Shown piece by piece: positions 44,455-51,940 of a stretch of DNA of 64,000 bases (within the stretch, counting starts at the first letter, position 1; each line of letters opens with the position of its first letter). The DNA comes from Streptomyces sp. P3 (GTDB lineage: Bacteria; Actinomycetota; Actinomycetes; Streptomycetales; Streptomycetaceae), in assembly GCA_016893485.2 (NCBI GenBank), contig JAFEKX020000001.1, forward strand, positions 9,007,501 through 9,071,500. The letters run 5' to 3'. The position numbers and the translations under genes were made by a program. Below the pieces are notes generated by a model. The model had not been told where the DNA came from, did not search any database, and saw only the letters and a program-made list of their open reading frames with translations.

Positions 44455-45309
44455 ATGGATCTGGAGCTGCGACAGCTGCGCTGCCTCGTCGCGATCGTCG
44501 ACGAGGGCACCTTCACTGACGCCGCCGCCACCCTCGGCGTCTCCCAGGCGGCTGTCTCCCGCACCCTCGCCTCGCTCGAACGCGCCCTGGGCGTAAGGCT
44601 GTTGAGGCGCACCTCCCGATCGGTCACCCCGACCGGCACCGGCGCACGGGTGGTCGCGCACGCCCGGCGGGTGCTCGCCGAGGTCGACGACCTGGTCCGG
44701 GACGCCACCTCCGGGCACGTCCATCTGCGCGTCGGCTACGCCTGGTCGGCGCTCGGCCGGCACACGCTCCCCTTCCAGCGCCGCTGGAGCCGCGCGCACC
44801 CGGAGACCGATCTGCACCTGGTCCGCGTCAACTCGGCCACCGCGGGGCTCGGTGAGGGTGCCTGCGATCTGGCCGTGCTCCGCAGACCCCTGGACGACCG
44901 GCGGTTCGAGTCGGCCATCGTCGGGCTGGAGCGACGGCTGTGTGCCATGGCCTCCGACGACCCCCTCGCCCGGCGCCGCTCGGTCCGGCTGGCCGATCTC
45001 GCCGGGCGCACCCTCCTCGTCGACCGCCGCACCGGCACCACGACCGCAGACCTGTGGCCGCCCGACTCCCGTCCCGCCACCGAGGACATCCACGACGTGG
45101 ACGACTGGCTCACCGTCATCGCCACCGGCCGCACTGTCGGCGTCACCGCCGAGGCGACCGCCAACCAGTACCAGCGCCCCGGAATCGTCTACCGCCCGGT
45201 GCGCGACGGCGAGCCGATCGCCGTACGCCTCGCCTGGTGGAAGGACGACCCGCACCCCGCCACCCAGGCCGTGCTGGAACTGCTCACCGCGCTCTACCGC
45301 GAGCCCTGA
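44455..45309 (+). CDS. LysR-family transcriptional regulator
   Basis: This 284-residue regulator is intact. The N-terminal helix-turn-helix is MDLELRQLRCLVAIVDEGTF, then LGVSQAAVSRTLASLERALG and LLRRTSRSVTPTGTG. The effector domain is of the PBP2 type (RVGYAWSALGRHTLPFQRRW, CDLAVLRRPLDDRRFESAIV, TVIATGRTVGVTAEA). It is divergent from the EamA exporter. ATG 44455 follows GGAG. Immediately after its stop begins a remnant of an unrelated esterase gene, so its right border appears to be a rearrangement junction. The inducer is unknown. Confidence 0.9.
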   Translation: MDLELRQLRCLVAIVDEGTFTDAAATLGVSQAAVSRTLASLERALGVRLLRRTSRSVTPTGTGARVVAHARRVLAEVDDLVRDATSGHVHLRVGYAWSALGRHTLPFQRRWSRAHPETDLHLVRVNSATAGLGEGACDLAVLRRPLDDRRFESAIVGLERRLCAMASDDPLARRRSVRLADLAGRTLLVDRRTGTTTADLWPPDSRPATEDIHDVDDWLTVIATGRTVGVTAEATANQYQRPGIVYRPVRDGEPIAVRLAWWKDDPHPATQAVLELLTALYREP

Positions 45310-45627
45310 GTCACCCGGGCGGTCCACGGCGGTGGCGGCAAGCGGCCCACCGTCGTCTACACGCGGCCCGTCCACCCGTACCCGCGACTCCTCGCCCACG
45401 ACGGCTCGGGCGATATCAAGGAAGCGGCCAACTACCGTGCCTACACGCCCGAGAGGCTGCCCGACGACCACTACAGGTGGGTCGGTTCCTTCACCTCCGG
45501 CTACCTGGAGTGGTGCGGGACGAAGGACGGGACGTCGATGAGCTGCGGTCGGCGGAAGCCCTGGAAGAGCTCCCGCACTGCCCGTCCACGGCCGGTCCGT
45601 GGGCGGGCGGCGGCCTGTCTGCGGTAA
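45310..45627 (+). pseudogene. Tannase/feruloyl esterase C-terminal remnant
   Basis: Directly after the LysR stop, an open frame without start codon encodes about 105 residues. GGGKRPTVVYTRPVHPYPR, then AHDGSGDIKEAANYRAY and HYRWVGSFTSGYLEWCG are the C-terminal pattern of the tannase/feruloyl-esterase family (the segment rich in Pro and Tyr near the end of the secreted enzyme). The N-terminal 80 per cent with signal peptide and catalytic Ser is absent. The frame ends in a random tail with TAA at 45625. These enzymes release gallate or ferulate from plant esters. The remnant lies at the edge of the phenolic-catabolism island. Confidence 0.65.
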
Positions 45628-45664
45628 GGATGGGCGGCAGCATGCCTGCAATACGGCGGACAAA

Positions 45665-45676
45665 ATTGTTGACAAT
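45665..45676. promoter_or_regulatory. GntR operator candidate at the start of the catabolic island
   Basis: ATTGT-TG-ACAAT (45665-45676) is a perfect inverted repeat in an AT-rich pocket, 51 bp before the GntR start. TTGACA inside it (45670-45675) could be a -35 element, so binding would block transcription. The same 11-base motif recurs at 49999. Confidence 0.75.
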
Positions 45677-45727
45677 CTTGTTTGGCTAGATTTAGGTTCG
45701 ACAGGCACTCACTCAGGGAGGGCAACG

Positions 45728-46378
45728 ATGCCGAAAGAAGCCCGTCCGAGCACCGGGGAGCAGGCCAAGCAGCATGCGCTCACGCAGCTGCGGCAGGCGA
45801 TCCTGCACGGCGACATGGCACCGGCGCAGCGGTTGGTGGAGAACGAGCTCGCCGAGCAACTCGATGTGACGCGGGCCAGCATCCGCGCGGCACTGATCGA
45901 TCTGGCGGCCGAGGGACTGGTCGAGCGGATCCGCAACCGGGGTTCCCGGGTGCGGGTGGTGACCGTGGAGGAAGCGGTCGCCATCACGGAGTGCCGCATG
46001 GTCCTGGAGGGACTGTGCGCGGCCAAGGCGGCCGTCGCGGCCAGCGATGACCAGCTGGCCGAACTGGCGGACCTGGGCCGGGCCATGACCAAGGCCGTGG
46101 CCGACGGCGAGCCCGTCACCTACTCCGAGCTGAACCACGAACTGCACGACAGGGTAAGGGAGTTCTCCGGCCAGCAGACGGCCGTGACCCTGCTGGAGCG
46201 GCTCAATGCCCAACTGGTGCGTCACCGCTTCCAGTTGGCGCTGCGGCCGGGGCGTCCGCAGCAGTCCCTGAACGAGCATCTGGCGATGATCGAGACGATC
46301 ACGGCCAGGGATCCACAGGCGGCCGAGGCGGCCGTCCGCGCCCATCTCGCCAGTGTGATCGAGGCGTTGCGCGACTGA
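45728..46378 (+). CDS. GntR-family regulator, FadR/FCD subgroup
   Basis: This 216-residue regulator is intact. The winged helix-turn-helix has LTQLRQAILHGDMAPAQRLV, ELAEQLDVTRASIRAALIDL and AAEGLVERIRNRGSRVRVV. The FCD ligand domain is all-helical, with metal-ligand type histidines in ELNHELHDRVREFS and SLNEHLAMIETITARDP. The start ATG 45728 follows GGGAGGG. FCD regulators of this type repress carboxylate and aromatic-acid pathways and sense a pathway acid. The gene heads the unit with galB-, galC- and galD-like genes, and the palindrome at 45665-45676 and its copy at 49999 mark a small regulon. Confidence 0.92.
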   Translation: MPKEARPSTGEQAKQHALTQLRQAILHGDMAPAQRLVENELAEQLDVTRASIRAALIDLAAEGLVERIRNRGSRVRVVTVEEAVAITECRMVLEGLCAAKAAVAASDDQLAELADLGRAMTKAVADGEPVTYSELNHELHDRVREFSGQQTAVTLLERLNAQLVRHRFQLALRPGRPQQSLNEHLAMIETITARDPQAAEAAVRAHLASVIEALRD

Positions 46379-46439
46379 CGCGCCGCGGACCGGCACACCG
46401 GGGCGGGCGCACACCTGTCCACCAAGGAGATTCGAGCAA

Positions 46440-47188
46440 TGACGCACGGCAACGCGCCCGCCACCCCACGATCGACACTCGTCGTCACGGCGCACGCCGG
46501 GGACTTCGTCTGGCGGGCGGGCGGGGCCATCGCCCTCGCCGCCGCCCGCGGCGAGAAGGTCACCATCGCCTGTCTGACCTTCGGCGAGCGCGGCGAGTCC
46601 GCCAAGGCCTGGCGCGAGGGCAGGAAGCTGGACGAGATCAAGGCGATACGCCGGGACGAGGCCGAGCGCGCCGCGGCCACGCTCGGCGCCGAGGTCCGCT
46701 TCTTCGACGCCGGCGACTACCCTCTCGTCGCCACCGCCGAGTTGACCGACACCCTCGTCGAGGTCTACCGCGCCACGCAGCCCGACGTCGTGCTCACCCA
46801 CCCCACCGAGGACCCGTACAACGGCGACCACCCGGCCGCCAACCGGATGGCGCTGGAGGCCCGCGTCCTCGCGCAGGCCATCGGCTACCCCGGCGAGGGC
46901 GAGATCATCGGTGCCCCGCCGGTCTTCTACTTCGAGCCCCACCAGCCCGAGATGAGCGGCTTCAAGCCCGAGGTCCTGCTCGACATCACCGAGGTCTGGG
47001 ACACCAAGCGCAAGGCCATGGAGTGCCTCGGTGCCCAGCAGCACCTGTGGGACTACTACACCGACCTGGCCGTCCGCCGCGGCGTCCAGCTCAAGCGCAA
47101 CGCCGGCCCGAACCTGGGCCTCGCCCACAAGACGATGGCCGAGGCGTACATGCGGCCGTATCCGCAGATCGCGAAGGAGCTGGCATGA
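46440..47188 (+). CDS. PIG-L/LmbE-family hydrolase, 4-oxalomesaconate hydratase (GalB)-like
   Basis: This 249-residue protein is intact. It shows the PIG-L pattern TLVVTAHAGDFVWRAGGAIA (metal ligands; AHPDD of deacetylases is AHAGD here), TIACLTFGERGESAKAWREG, RRDEAERAAATLGAEVRFFD and VLTHPTEDPYNGDHPAANRM with the metal-ligand His. The GERGES segment and AHAGD change are features of the GalB branch, which hydrates 4-oxalomesaconate with zinc, rather than of N-acetylglucosamine deacetylases. Context settles it: the next genes are GalC- and GalD-like. The stop overlaps the next start (ATGA). Start ATG 46440 follows AAGGAGA. Confidence 0.85.
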
Positions 47189-47894
47189 CCATGGGCGGCG
47201 TGATTGTCACCAACCCCCGAAGGCGGACGCCGAGGACGTCGAGGCGCTGGCCGGTTTCGGCGTGGCCACCGTCAGCGAGGCCATGGGCCGCACCGGTCTC
47301 CTCGGGCCGTCAATCCGCCCTGTGCAACAGGGAGTTCGGGTCGCCGGCACCGCCGTCACCGTGCTCGGCTGGCCCGGCGACAACCTCATGATCCATGCGG
47401 CCGTCGAGCAGTGCGGCGAGGGCGACATCCTCGTCGTCACCACCACCTCCCCGTGCACGGACGGCCTGTTCGGCGAGCTGTTCGCCACCGCGCTCCAGCA
47501 GCGCGGGGTGCGCGGAGTCGTCCTCAGCACCGGCATCCGCGACACTCGGGAACTGCGTGACATGGGCTTCGCCGCCTGGTCCCGCGCCGTCTCCTCGCAG
47601 GGCACCGTCAAGGCCACCGGCGGCTCGGTCAACGTGCCGATCGCCATCGACGGCCAGGTCGTCCGCCCCGGTGACGTGATCGTCGCCGACGACGACGGCG
47701 TGGTGGTCGTACCCCGCGAGAAGGCCCGCGAGACCGCCGAGAGGTCCGAAGCCCGCGAGGTCAAGGAGGCCGCCACCCGCGCCGCCTTCCTGGAGGGCCA
47801 ACTCGGCCTGGACCGCTACGGGTTGAGGGACACCCTCAAGCGGCTCGGCGTCGAGTACCGGACGTACGAGGAGTACACCGGAGCCGGGTCGTGA
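47185..47894 (+). CDS. RraA-fold aldolase, 4-carboxy-4-hydroxy-2-oxoadipate aldolase (GalC/LigK)-like (one frameshift)
   Basis: The protein is about 236 residues. A lost base near 47216 separates the first ten residues (MTMGGVIVTN) from the rest (KADAEDVEALAGFGVATVSE). The class II aldolase core of the RraA fold is visible: GWPGDNLMIHAAVEQCGEGD, GELFATALQQRGVRGVV and the metal/substrate motif STGIRDTRELRDMGFAAWSR. A long C-terminal helix after VVVVPREKARETAERSEA is typical of the ProA/LigK subgroup. The enzyme splits 4-carboxy-4-hydroxy-2-oxoadipate into pyruvate and oxaloacetate, and often also decarboxylates oxaloacetate. It overlaps both neighbours by four bases. Confidence 0.87.
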
Positions 47895-49018
47895 CCGGGC
47901 CCGCGGAGGTCCGCTGCATGCTGATGCGCGGCGGCACCTCCAAGGGCGCCTACTTCCTGGCCGAGGACCTCCCCCGCCGACACCGCCGCCCGCGACGACC
48001 TGCTGCTACGGGTCATGGGCAGCCCCGACCCGCGCCAGATCGACGGCCTGGGCGGCGCCCACCCGCTCACCAGCAAGGTGGCCGTGGTCTCCGCCTCGGA
48101 CGACCCGGAGGCCGACGTCGACTACCTCTTCCTCCAAGTCGCCGTCGACCGAACCGAGGTGACGGATCGTCAGAACTGCGGCAACATCCTCGCCGGAATA
48201 GGCCCGTTCGCCGTGGAACGGGGGCTGGTGGCCTCCGGTGAGGGCGAGACGTCCGTCCGCATCCGCATGCTCAACACCGGGGAACTCGCCATCGCGACCT
48301 TCCCCACCCCCGCCGGGCGGGTCGACTACTCGGGCACCGCCGAGATATCAGGCGTACCCGGCTCGGCGGCGCCCGTGGTGATCGAATTCCCGCAGGGCGG
48401 CGGCCCGTTGCTCCCCACGGGACATGTCCGGGACACCATCGCCGGCACCGAGGTGACCTGCGTCGACAACGGCATGCCGGTCGTCCTGATCCCGGCCGCC
48501 GCACTGGACGTCACGGGCTACGAGACGCCCGCCGACCTGGAGGAGAACGCCACCCTCGCCGCCCGCCTGCGGGAGATCCGCCGCGCGGCCGGGAAGCTGA
48601 TGGGCCTCGGTGACGTCGAGCACACCACGATCCCCAAGCTCAGCCTGCTCGCCCCGCCCACGGACGGCGGCGCGGTCATGACCCGCACCTTCATTCCCGT
48701 GCGCTGCCACACCTCCATCGGCGTCCTCGGCGCCGCGAGCGTGGTGGCGGGGCTGCTGCTGCCCGGTGGGGTGGGGAGGGCATCGCGCAGATCCCCGCCC
48801 AAAGCGACCGAATGCGCATCGAGCATCCCAGCGGATTCCTGGACATCGAAACCAGCGTGGACGCCGGATCCGACGGTTCCGCTCCCGTGGTCAGCGGCAC
48901 CGCGGTCGTCCGCACCGCACGCAAGATCTTCGACGGCACCGTCTTCCCCCGGCCCGCCGCCCCAACTCCCGCACCCGTACGACCCCCTGGAGGCAACGAT
49001 GGCTCCGCCGCTCGGTGA
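47891..49018 (+). CDS. PrpF-family isomerase, 4-oxalomesaconate tautomerase (GalD)-like (two frameshifts)
   Basis: The protein is about 375 residues. GTG 47891 opens EVRCMLMRGGTSKGAYFLAE, the signature of PrpF/GalD with the active-site MRGGTSKG. GSPDPRQIDGLGGAHPLTSK, DRQNCGNILAGIGPFAVERG (the active-site Cys region) and PIGVLGAASVVAG-like TSIGVLGAASVVAG follow. An extra C lies near 47975 and a G is lost in GGGG near 48776, after which GEGIAQIPA leads to the C-terminus. GalD converts the keto and enol forms of 4-oxalomesaconate so that GalB can hydrate it. The start overlaps the upstream stop (GTGA), and its end overlaps the next gene by 20 bp. Confidence 0.86.
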
Positions 49019-49949
49019 CATCGCCCATATCGGCCACGCCCAGCTCTTCACCCCGGACCTGGACGCCAGTGTCGCCTTCTTCACCGACTACCTGGGCCTC
49101 ACCGTCAACGGCCAGGACGGCGACACCGTCTACCTGCGGACCTACGACGACTACGAGCACCACAGCCTGGTCCTCACCGCCCGCGACCGGCCCGGCCTCG
49201 GCCGCCTCGCCCTGCGCACCTCCAGCGAGGAGGCACTCCAGCGCCGTATCGAGGCGGTCGAGGAAGCGGGCGGCGCCGGCCGGTGGGTCGAGGACGAACC
49301 CGGGATCGGCAAGCTCTACGTCACCACCGACCCGGACGGCCACGAGCACGCCCTGTACTGGGAGAGCGAGCACTACCAGGCCCCCGACGGGCTGAAGCCC
49401 GCGCTGAAGAACCAGCCGCAGGCCAAGCCCAACCGGGGCGTCGGCGTACGGCGGCTCGACCACATCAACTTCCTCGCCGCGGACGTGCTGTCGAGCGCCG
49501 AGTTCCAGCAACAGGTGCTGGGCGCCCGGCCGACCGAGCAGATCCGGCTCGACAGCGGCCGGATCGCGGCGCGTTGGCTGACGTACACGAACAAGTCGTA
49601 CGACGTCGTCTACACCGAGGACTGGACCGGTTCGACCGGGCGGCTGCACCACATCGCCTTCGCGACCGACACCCGCGAGGACATCCTGCGCGCGGCCGAT
49701 CTCGCCATCGACACCGGTGTGTTCATCGAGACGGGCCCGCACAAGCACGCCATCCAGCAGACGTTCTTCCTCTACGTCTACGAGCCCGGCGGCAACCGCA
49801 TCGAGCTGTGCAACCCGCTCACCCGCCTCGTCCTCGCGCCCGACTGGCCGCTGATCACGTGGACCGAGGAGGAGCGGAGGAAGGGCCAGGCCTGGGGGCT
49901 GAAGACCATCGCGTCCTTCCACACCCACGGGACTCCGCCGGTCGCCTGA
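48999..49949 (+). CDS. VOC-fold type I extradiol (catechol 2,3-dioxygenase-like) dioxygenase
   Basis: This 316-residue, two-domain VOC protein is intact. The N-domain begins IAHIGHAQLFTPDLDASVAF. The C-domain holds the 2-His-1-Glu iron site: His155 in RLDHINFLAADV, His218 in GRLHHIAFATD and Glu269 in GNRIELCNPL. This is the type I extradiol family (XylE/BphC-like), which opens a catecholic ring next to the hydroxyls with O2. The gene overlaps the galD-like gene by 20 bp and has its own GGAGG, so it belongs to the same operon. In known gallate and protocatechuate 4,5-pathways the ring is cut by the unrelated LigAB/GalA family, so this enzyme is the natural candidate for ring cleavage here. Confidence 0.88.
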   Translation: MAPPLGDIAHIGHAQLFTPDLDASVAFFTDYLGLTVNGQDGDTVYLRTYDDYEHHSLVLTARDRPGLGRLALRTSSEEALQRRIEAVEEAGGAGRWVEDEPGIGKLYVTTDPDGHEHALYWESEHYQAPDGLKPALKNQPQAKPNRGVGVRRLDHINFLAADVLSSAEFQQQVLGARPTEQIRLDSGRIAARWLTYTNKSYDVVYTEDWTGSTGRLHHIAFATDTREDILRAADLAIDTGVFIETGPHKHAIQQTFFLYVYEPGGNRIELCNPLTRLVLAPDWPLITWTEEERRKGQAWGLKTIASFHTHGTPPVA

Positions 49950-49998
49950 GAGCCGCTGAACGCGATGCGGGAGCCACCCCTCAACGATTGTCGATGAG

Positions 49999-50010
49999 AT
50001 TGTTGACAAA
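49999..50010. promoter_or_regulatory. Second copy of the GntR motif upstream of the transporter
   Basis: ATTGTTGACAAA (49999-50010) shares 11 contiguous bases with the site at 45665. A further half-site, GATTGTCGAT, lies at 49986-49995. The element sits 66 bp before the transporter start and about 50 bp after the dioxygenase stop. Confidence 0.72.
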
Positions 50011-50075
50011 AACGTTGACTATCCATGGCGTGGCTCCTTAGCGTCTAGCGCACCAAGCACGAGAGGTAACCAACG

Positions 50076-51413
50076 ATGTCTTCCTCCCCCTCCCCGTCCC
50101 CCGCCCCGACCGCGCGCGCCGGCAGACTGGCCCTACTGGTCATCGGCCTGTGCTGGCTCGCCGTGCTCTTCGACGGCCTCGACATGTTCATCTACGGCTC
50201 GGTGCTGCCGCACCTGCTGGAGACGAGGACCTTCGGTCTCACCGCGGACCAGGCCGGCGACCTCGGCAGCTACGCCACCTTCGGCATGCTGGTCGGCGCG
50301 CTCGCCGCGGGCACGGTCGCGGACCGGATCGGCCGCAAGCAGCTGATGATCGGCTGCGTGACGCTCTTCTCGCTGGCCTCCGGCATCTGCGCCGTCTCCG
50401 GCAGCGTCGAGGTCTTCGGCCTCGGACGCACCCTCGCCGGTGTCGGCCTCGGCGGACTGCTGCCCACCGCGATCAGCATGGTCTCCGACTACGCCCCGCG
50501 CGGCCGGGTCGCCCTCACCATCGGCATGCTGATGACCGCCCACCACGCGGGCGGCATCCTCTCCGCCTATGTGGCCAAGTGGCTGGTGGACCCGGTCGGT
50601 TGGCGCGCCGCCTTCTGGGTGTGCGTCGTCCCGCTGCTCTTCGTCCCGGTGCTGCTGAAGTTCCTCCCCGAATCGCTGAGCTTCCTGGTCGCCAAGGGCC
50701 GCACCGACGAGGCCCACGCCCTCGCCGAACGCTTCGAGGTCCAACTGCCCGCCGCCACCGGCAAGAAGACGGCGGCCGACCGCTGGGACGCCCTGCTCGC
50801 CCTCTTCCGCGGCGGCGAATGGCTCCAGACCCTGCTGTACTGGCTGGCCTCCTTCGGTGGCCTGCTCCTCGTCTACGGCGTCGCCACCTGGCTGCCCACC
50901 CTGATGCGCGCCGAGGGCTACGAACTCGCCAACGCCCTCACGTTCGTCGTGGTGTTCAACCTGGGCGGCGTCGTGGGCATGCTCGTCGCAGGACGCGCCG
51001 CCGACCGCTTCGGCGCCCCGCGCATCTCGGCGATCTGGTTCGCGCTCACCGCCGTGGGCGTCTTCCTGCTCGGTGTCCACATGAACCAGGCCGTGACGAT
51101 GCTCGTCGTCTTCCTCACCGGCGTCTTCCTCAACAGCGCCCAGACGATGATCTACGCGACGGTCTCGATCCGCTCGACCCCGGACAACCGTGCCACGGCG
51201 GTCGGTTGGACCTCCGGCATGGGCCGCTTCGGCGCCGTCTTCGGACCCTGGCTCGGCGGCCAGCTGCTCGCCTCCGGCAACGGCGACTGGGGCTTCACGT
51301 CCTTCGCCATCGCCGGTCTGTCGTCCATGGTGTTCATCGGCATCGCGGCGCTCCGAAGCTCCCAGCAGACCGAACAGGCGGGCGCCGAACGGGAGTTGGT
51401 TGTCAGTCACTGA
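50076..51413 (+). CDS. MFS transporter, aromatic acid:H+ symporter (AAHS) type
   Basis: This 445-residue transporter is intact, with twelve helices. Helix 1 contains LAVLFDGLDMFIYGSVLP with the DGxD motif characteristic of PcaK/BenK-type transporters. Loop 2-3 reads GTVADRIGRKQLMIGC and loop 8-9 GRAADRFGAPRISAIW. VGLGGLLPTAISMVSDYAPR completes the AAHS pattern. These symporters import protocatechuate, 4-hydroxybenzoate, gallate or similar acids. The ATG 50076 follows GAGAGG. The gene has its own promoter region with the GntR motif and ends in a strong hairpin (51445-51490), so it is a separate unit of the same regulon. Confidence 0.91.
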   Translation: MSSSPSPSPAPTARAGRLALLVIGLCWLAVLFDGLDMFIYGSVLPHLLETRTFGLTADQAGDLGSYATFGMLVGALAAGTVADRIGRKQLMIGCVTLFSLASGICAVSGSVEVFGLGRTLAGVGLGGLLPTAISMVSDYAPRGRVALTIGMLMTAHHAGGILSAYVAKWLVDPVGWRAAFWVCVVPLLFVPVLLKFLPESLSFLVAKGRTDEAHALAERFEVQLPAATGKKTAADRWDALLALFRGGEWLQTLLYWLASFGGLLLVYGVATWLPTLMRAEGYELANALTFVVVFNLGGVVGMLVAGRAADRFGAPRISAIWFALTAVGVFLLGVHMNQAVTMLVVFLTGVFLNSAQTMIYATVSIRSTPDNRATAVGWTSGMGRFGAVFGPWLGGQLLASGNGDWGFTSFAIAGLSSMVFIGIAALRSSQQTEQAGAERELVVSH

Positions 51414-51444
51414 CCGAACCCCGGCCCGGGTGACGGGGGGGCAG

Positions 51445-51490
51445 GACCGCACGCCGGCCACCGCGAGGACGCGGGGGCCGGCGTGCGGTC
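51445..51490 (+). terminator. Long perfect hairpin after the AAHS transporter
   Basis: GACCGCACGCCGGCC (51445-51459) pairs with GGCCGGCGTGCGGTC (51476-51490) over 15 bp without mismatch. It ends the transporter unit. Confidence 0.85.
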
Positions 51491-51583
51491 TGTCCGGACC
51501 ACCTGTTGGGCTGTTCGGATCGGTCGGTCCGCTCGGTGTCCGGACTGTCAGCCTGGTGCGCGGCGTCCGGTGCCCGGGCATGA

Positions 51584-51937
51584 AGGAGCGCCCGCGCCAA
51601 GGCGTACACGGCCGCGATCACGCAGCGCCCCGGCAAGATGCTGAAGAAGTGGCAGGAGAGCCAGCCCGTTTTCTTCTCCCAGCTGTCCCAACTCCCGGGC
51701 GCCGCCCTGCCGATCATGGCCACCGAGGGCAGCCTCACCATCAAGAAGGACGGCGAGATCATCGGCGGCCTCGGCATCGCGGGCGGTACCGCCGACGAGG
51801 ACCAGCGGATCGCCGAGGAGGTCCTCGCCTCGCTCGGCTACGAACTGGGGTTCGCCGCCTGGGGTGTCGCGGGCAGGCAGGACCCGTCCTCGTCGCCTTC
51901 GTCGCCCTCGTCGTCCTCGTCCGGAAAGGACGCCTGA
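51584..51937 (+). pseudogene. N-terminally truncated GlcG/HbpS-type heme-binding-like protein
   Basis: The frame after an in-frame TGA at 51581 encodes SARAKAYTAAITQRPGKMLK, then SQPVFFSQLSQLPGAALPIM, IKKDGEIIGGLGIAGGTADE and DQRIAEEVLASLGYELG. This is the C-terminal two thirds of the GlcG/HbpS (DUF336) fold. The first 40-60 residues of the family, including the first strand and helix, are missing, and no start codon precedes ARAKAY. The first possible start is ATG 51638, inside the fold. The tail after residue 98 is a Ser/Pro low-complexity run. The stop is four bases from the next gene. Such proteins often accompany catabolic operons. Confidence 0.7.
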
Positions 51938-51940
51938 CCC

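Noticed and set aside
45310..45689. Continuation of the LysR-region frame (ORF to 45689) as a gene
   Set aside because: The Arg/His-rich frame is a shadow; the tannase-like frame one register away carries the protein-like signal.
50133..51581. 482-residue minus-strand frame
   Set aside because: Antisense shadow of the AAHS transporter, very rich in Asp, Glu, Gly and His.
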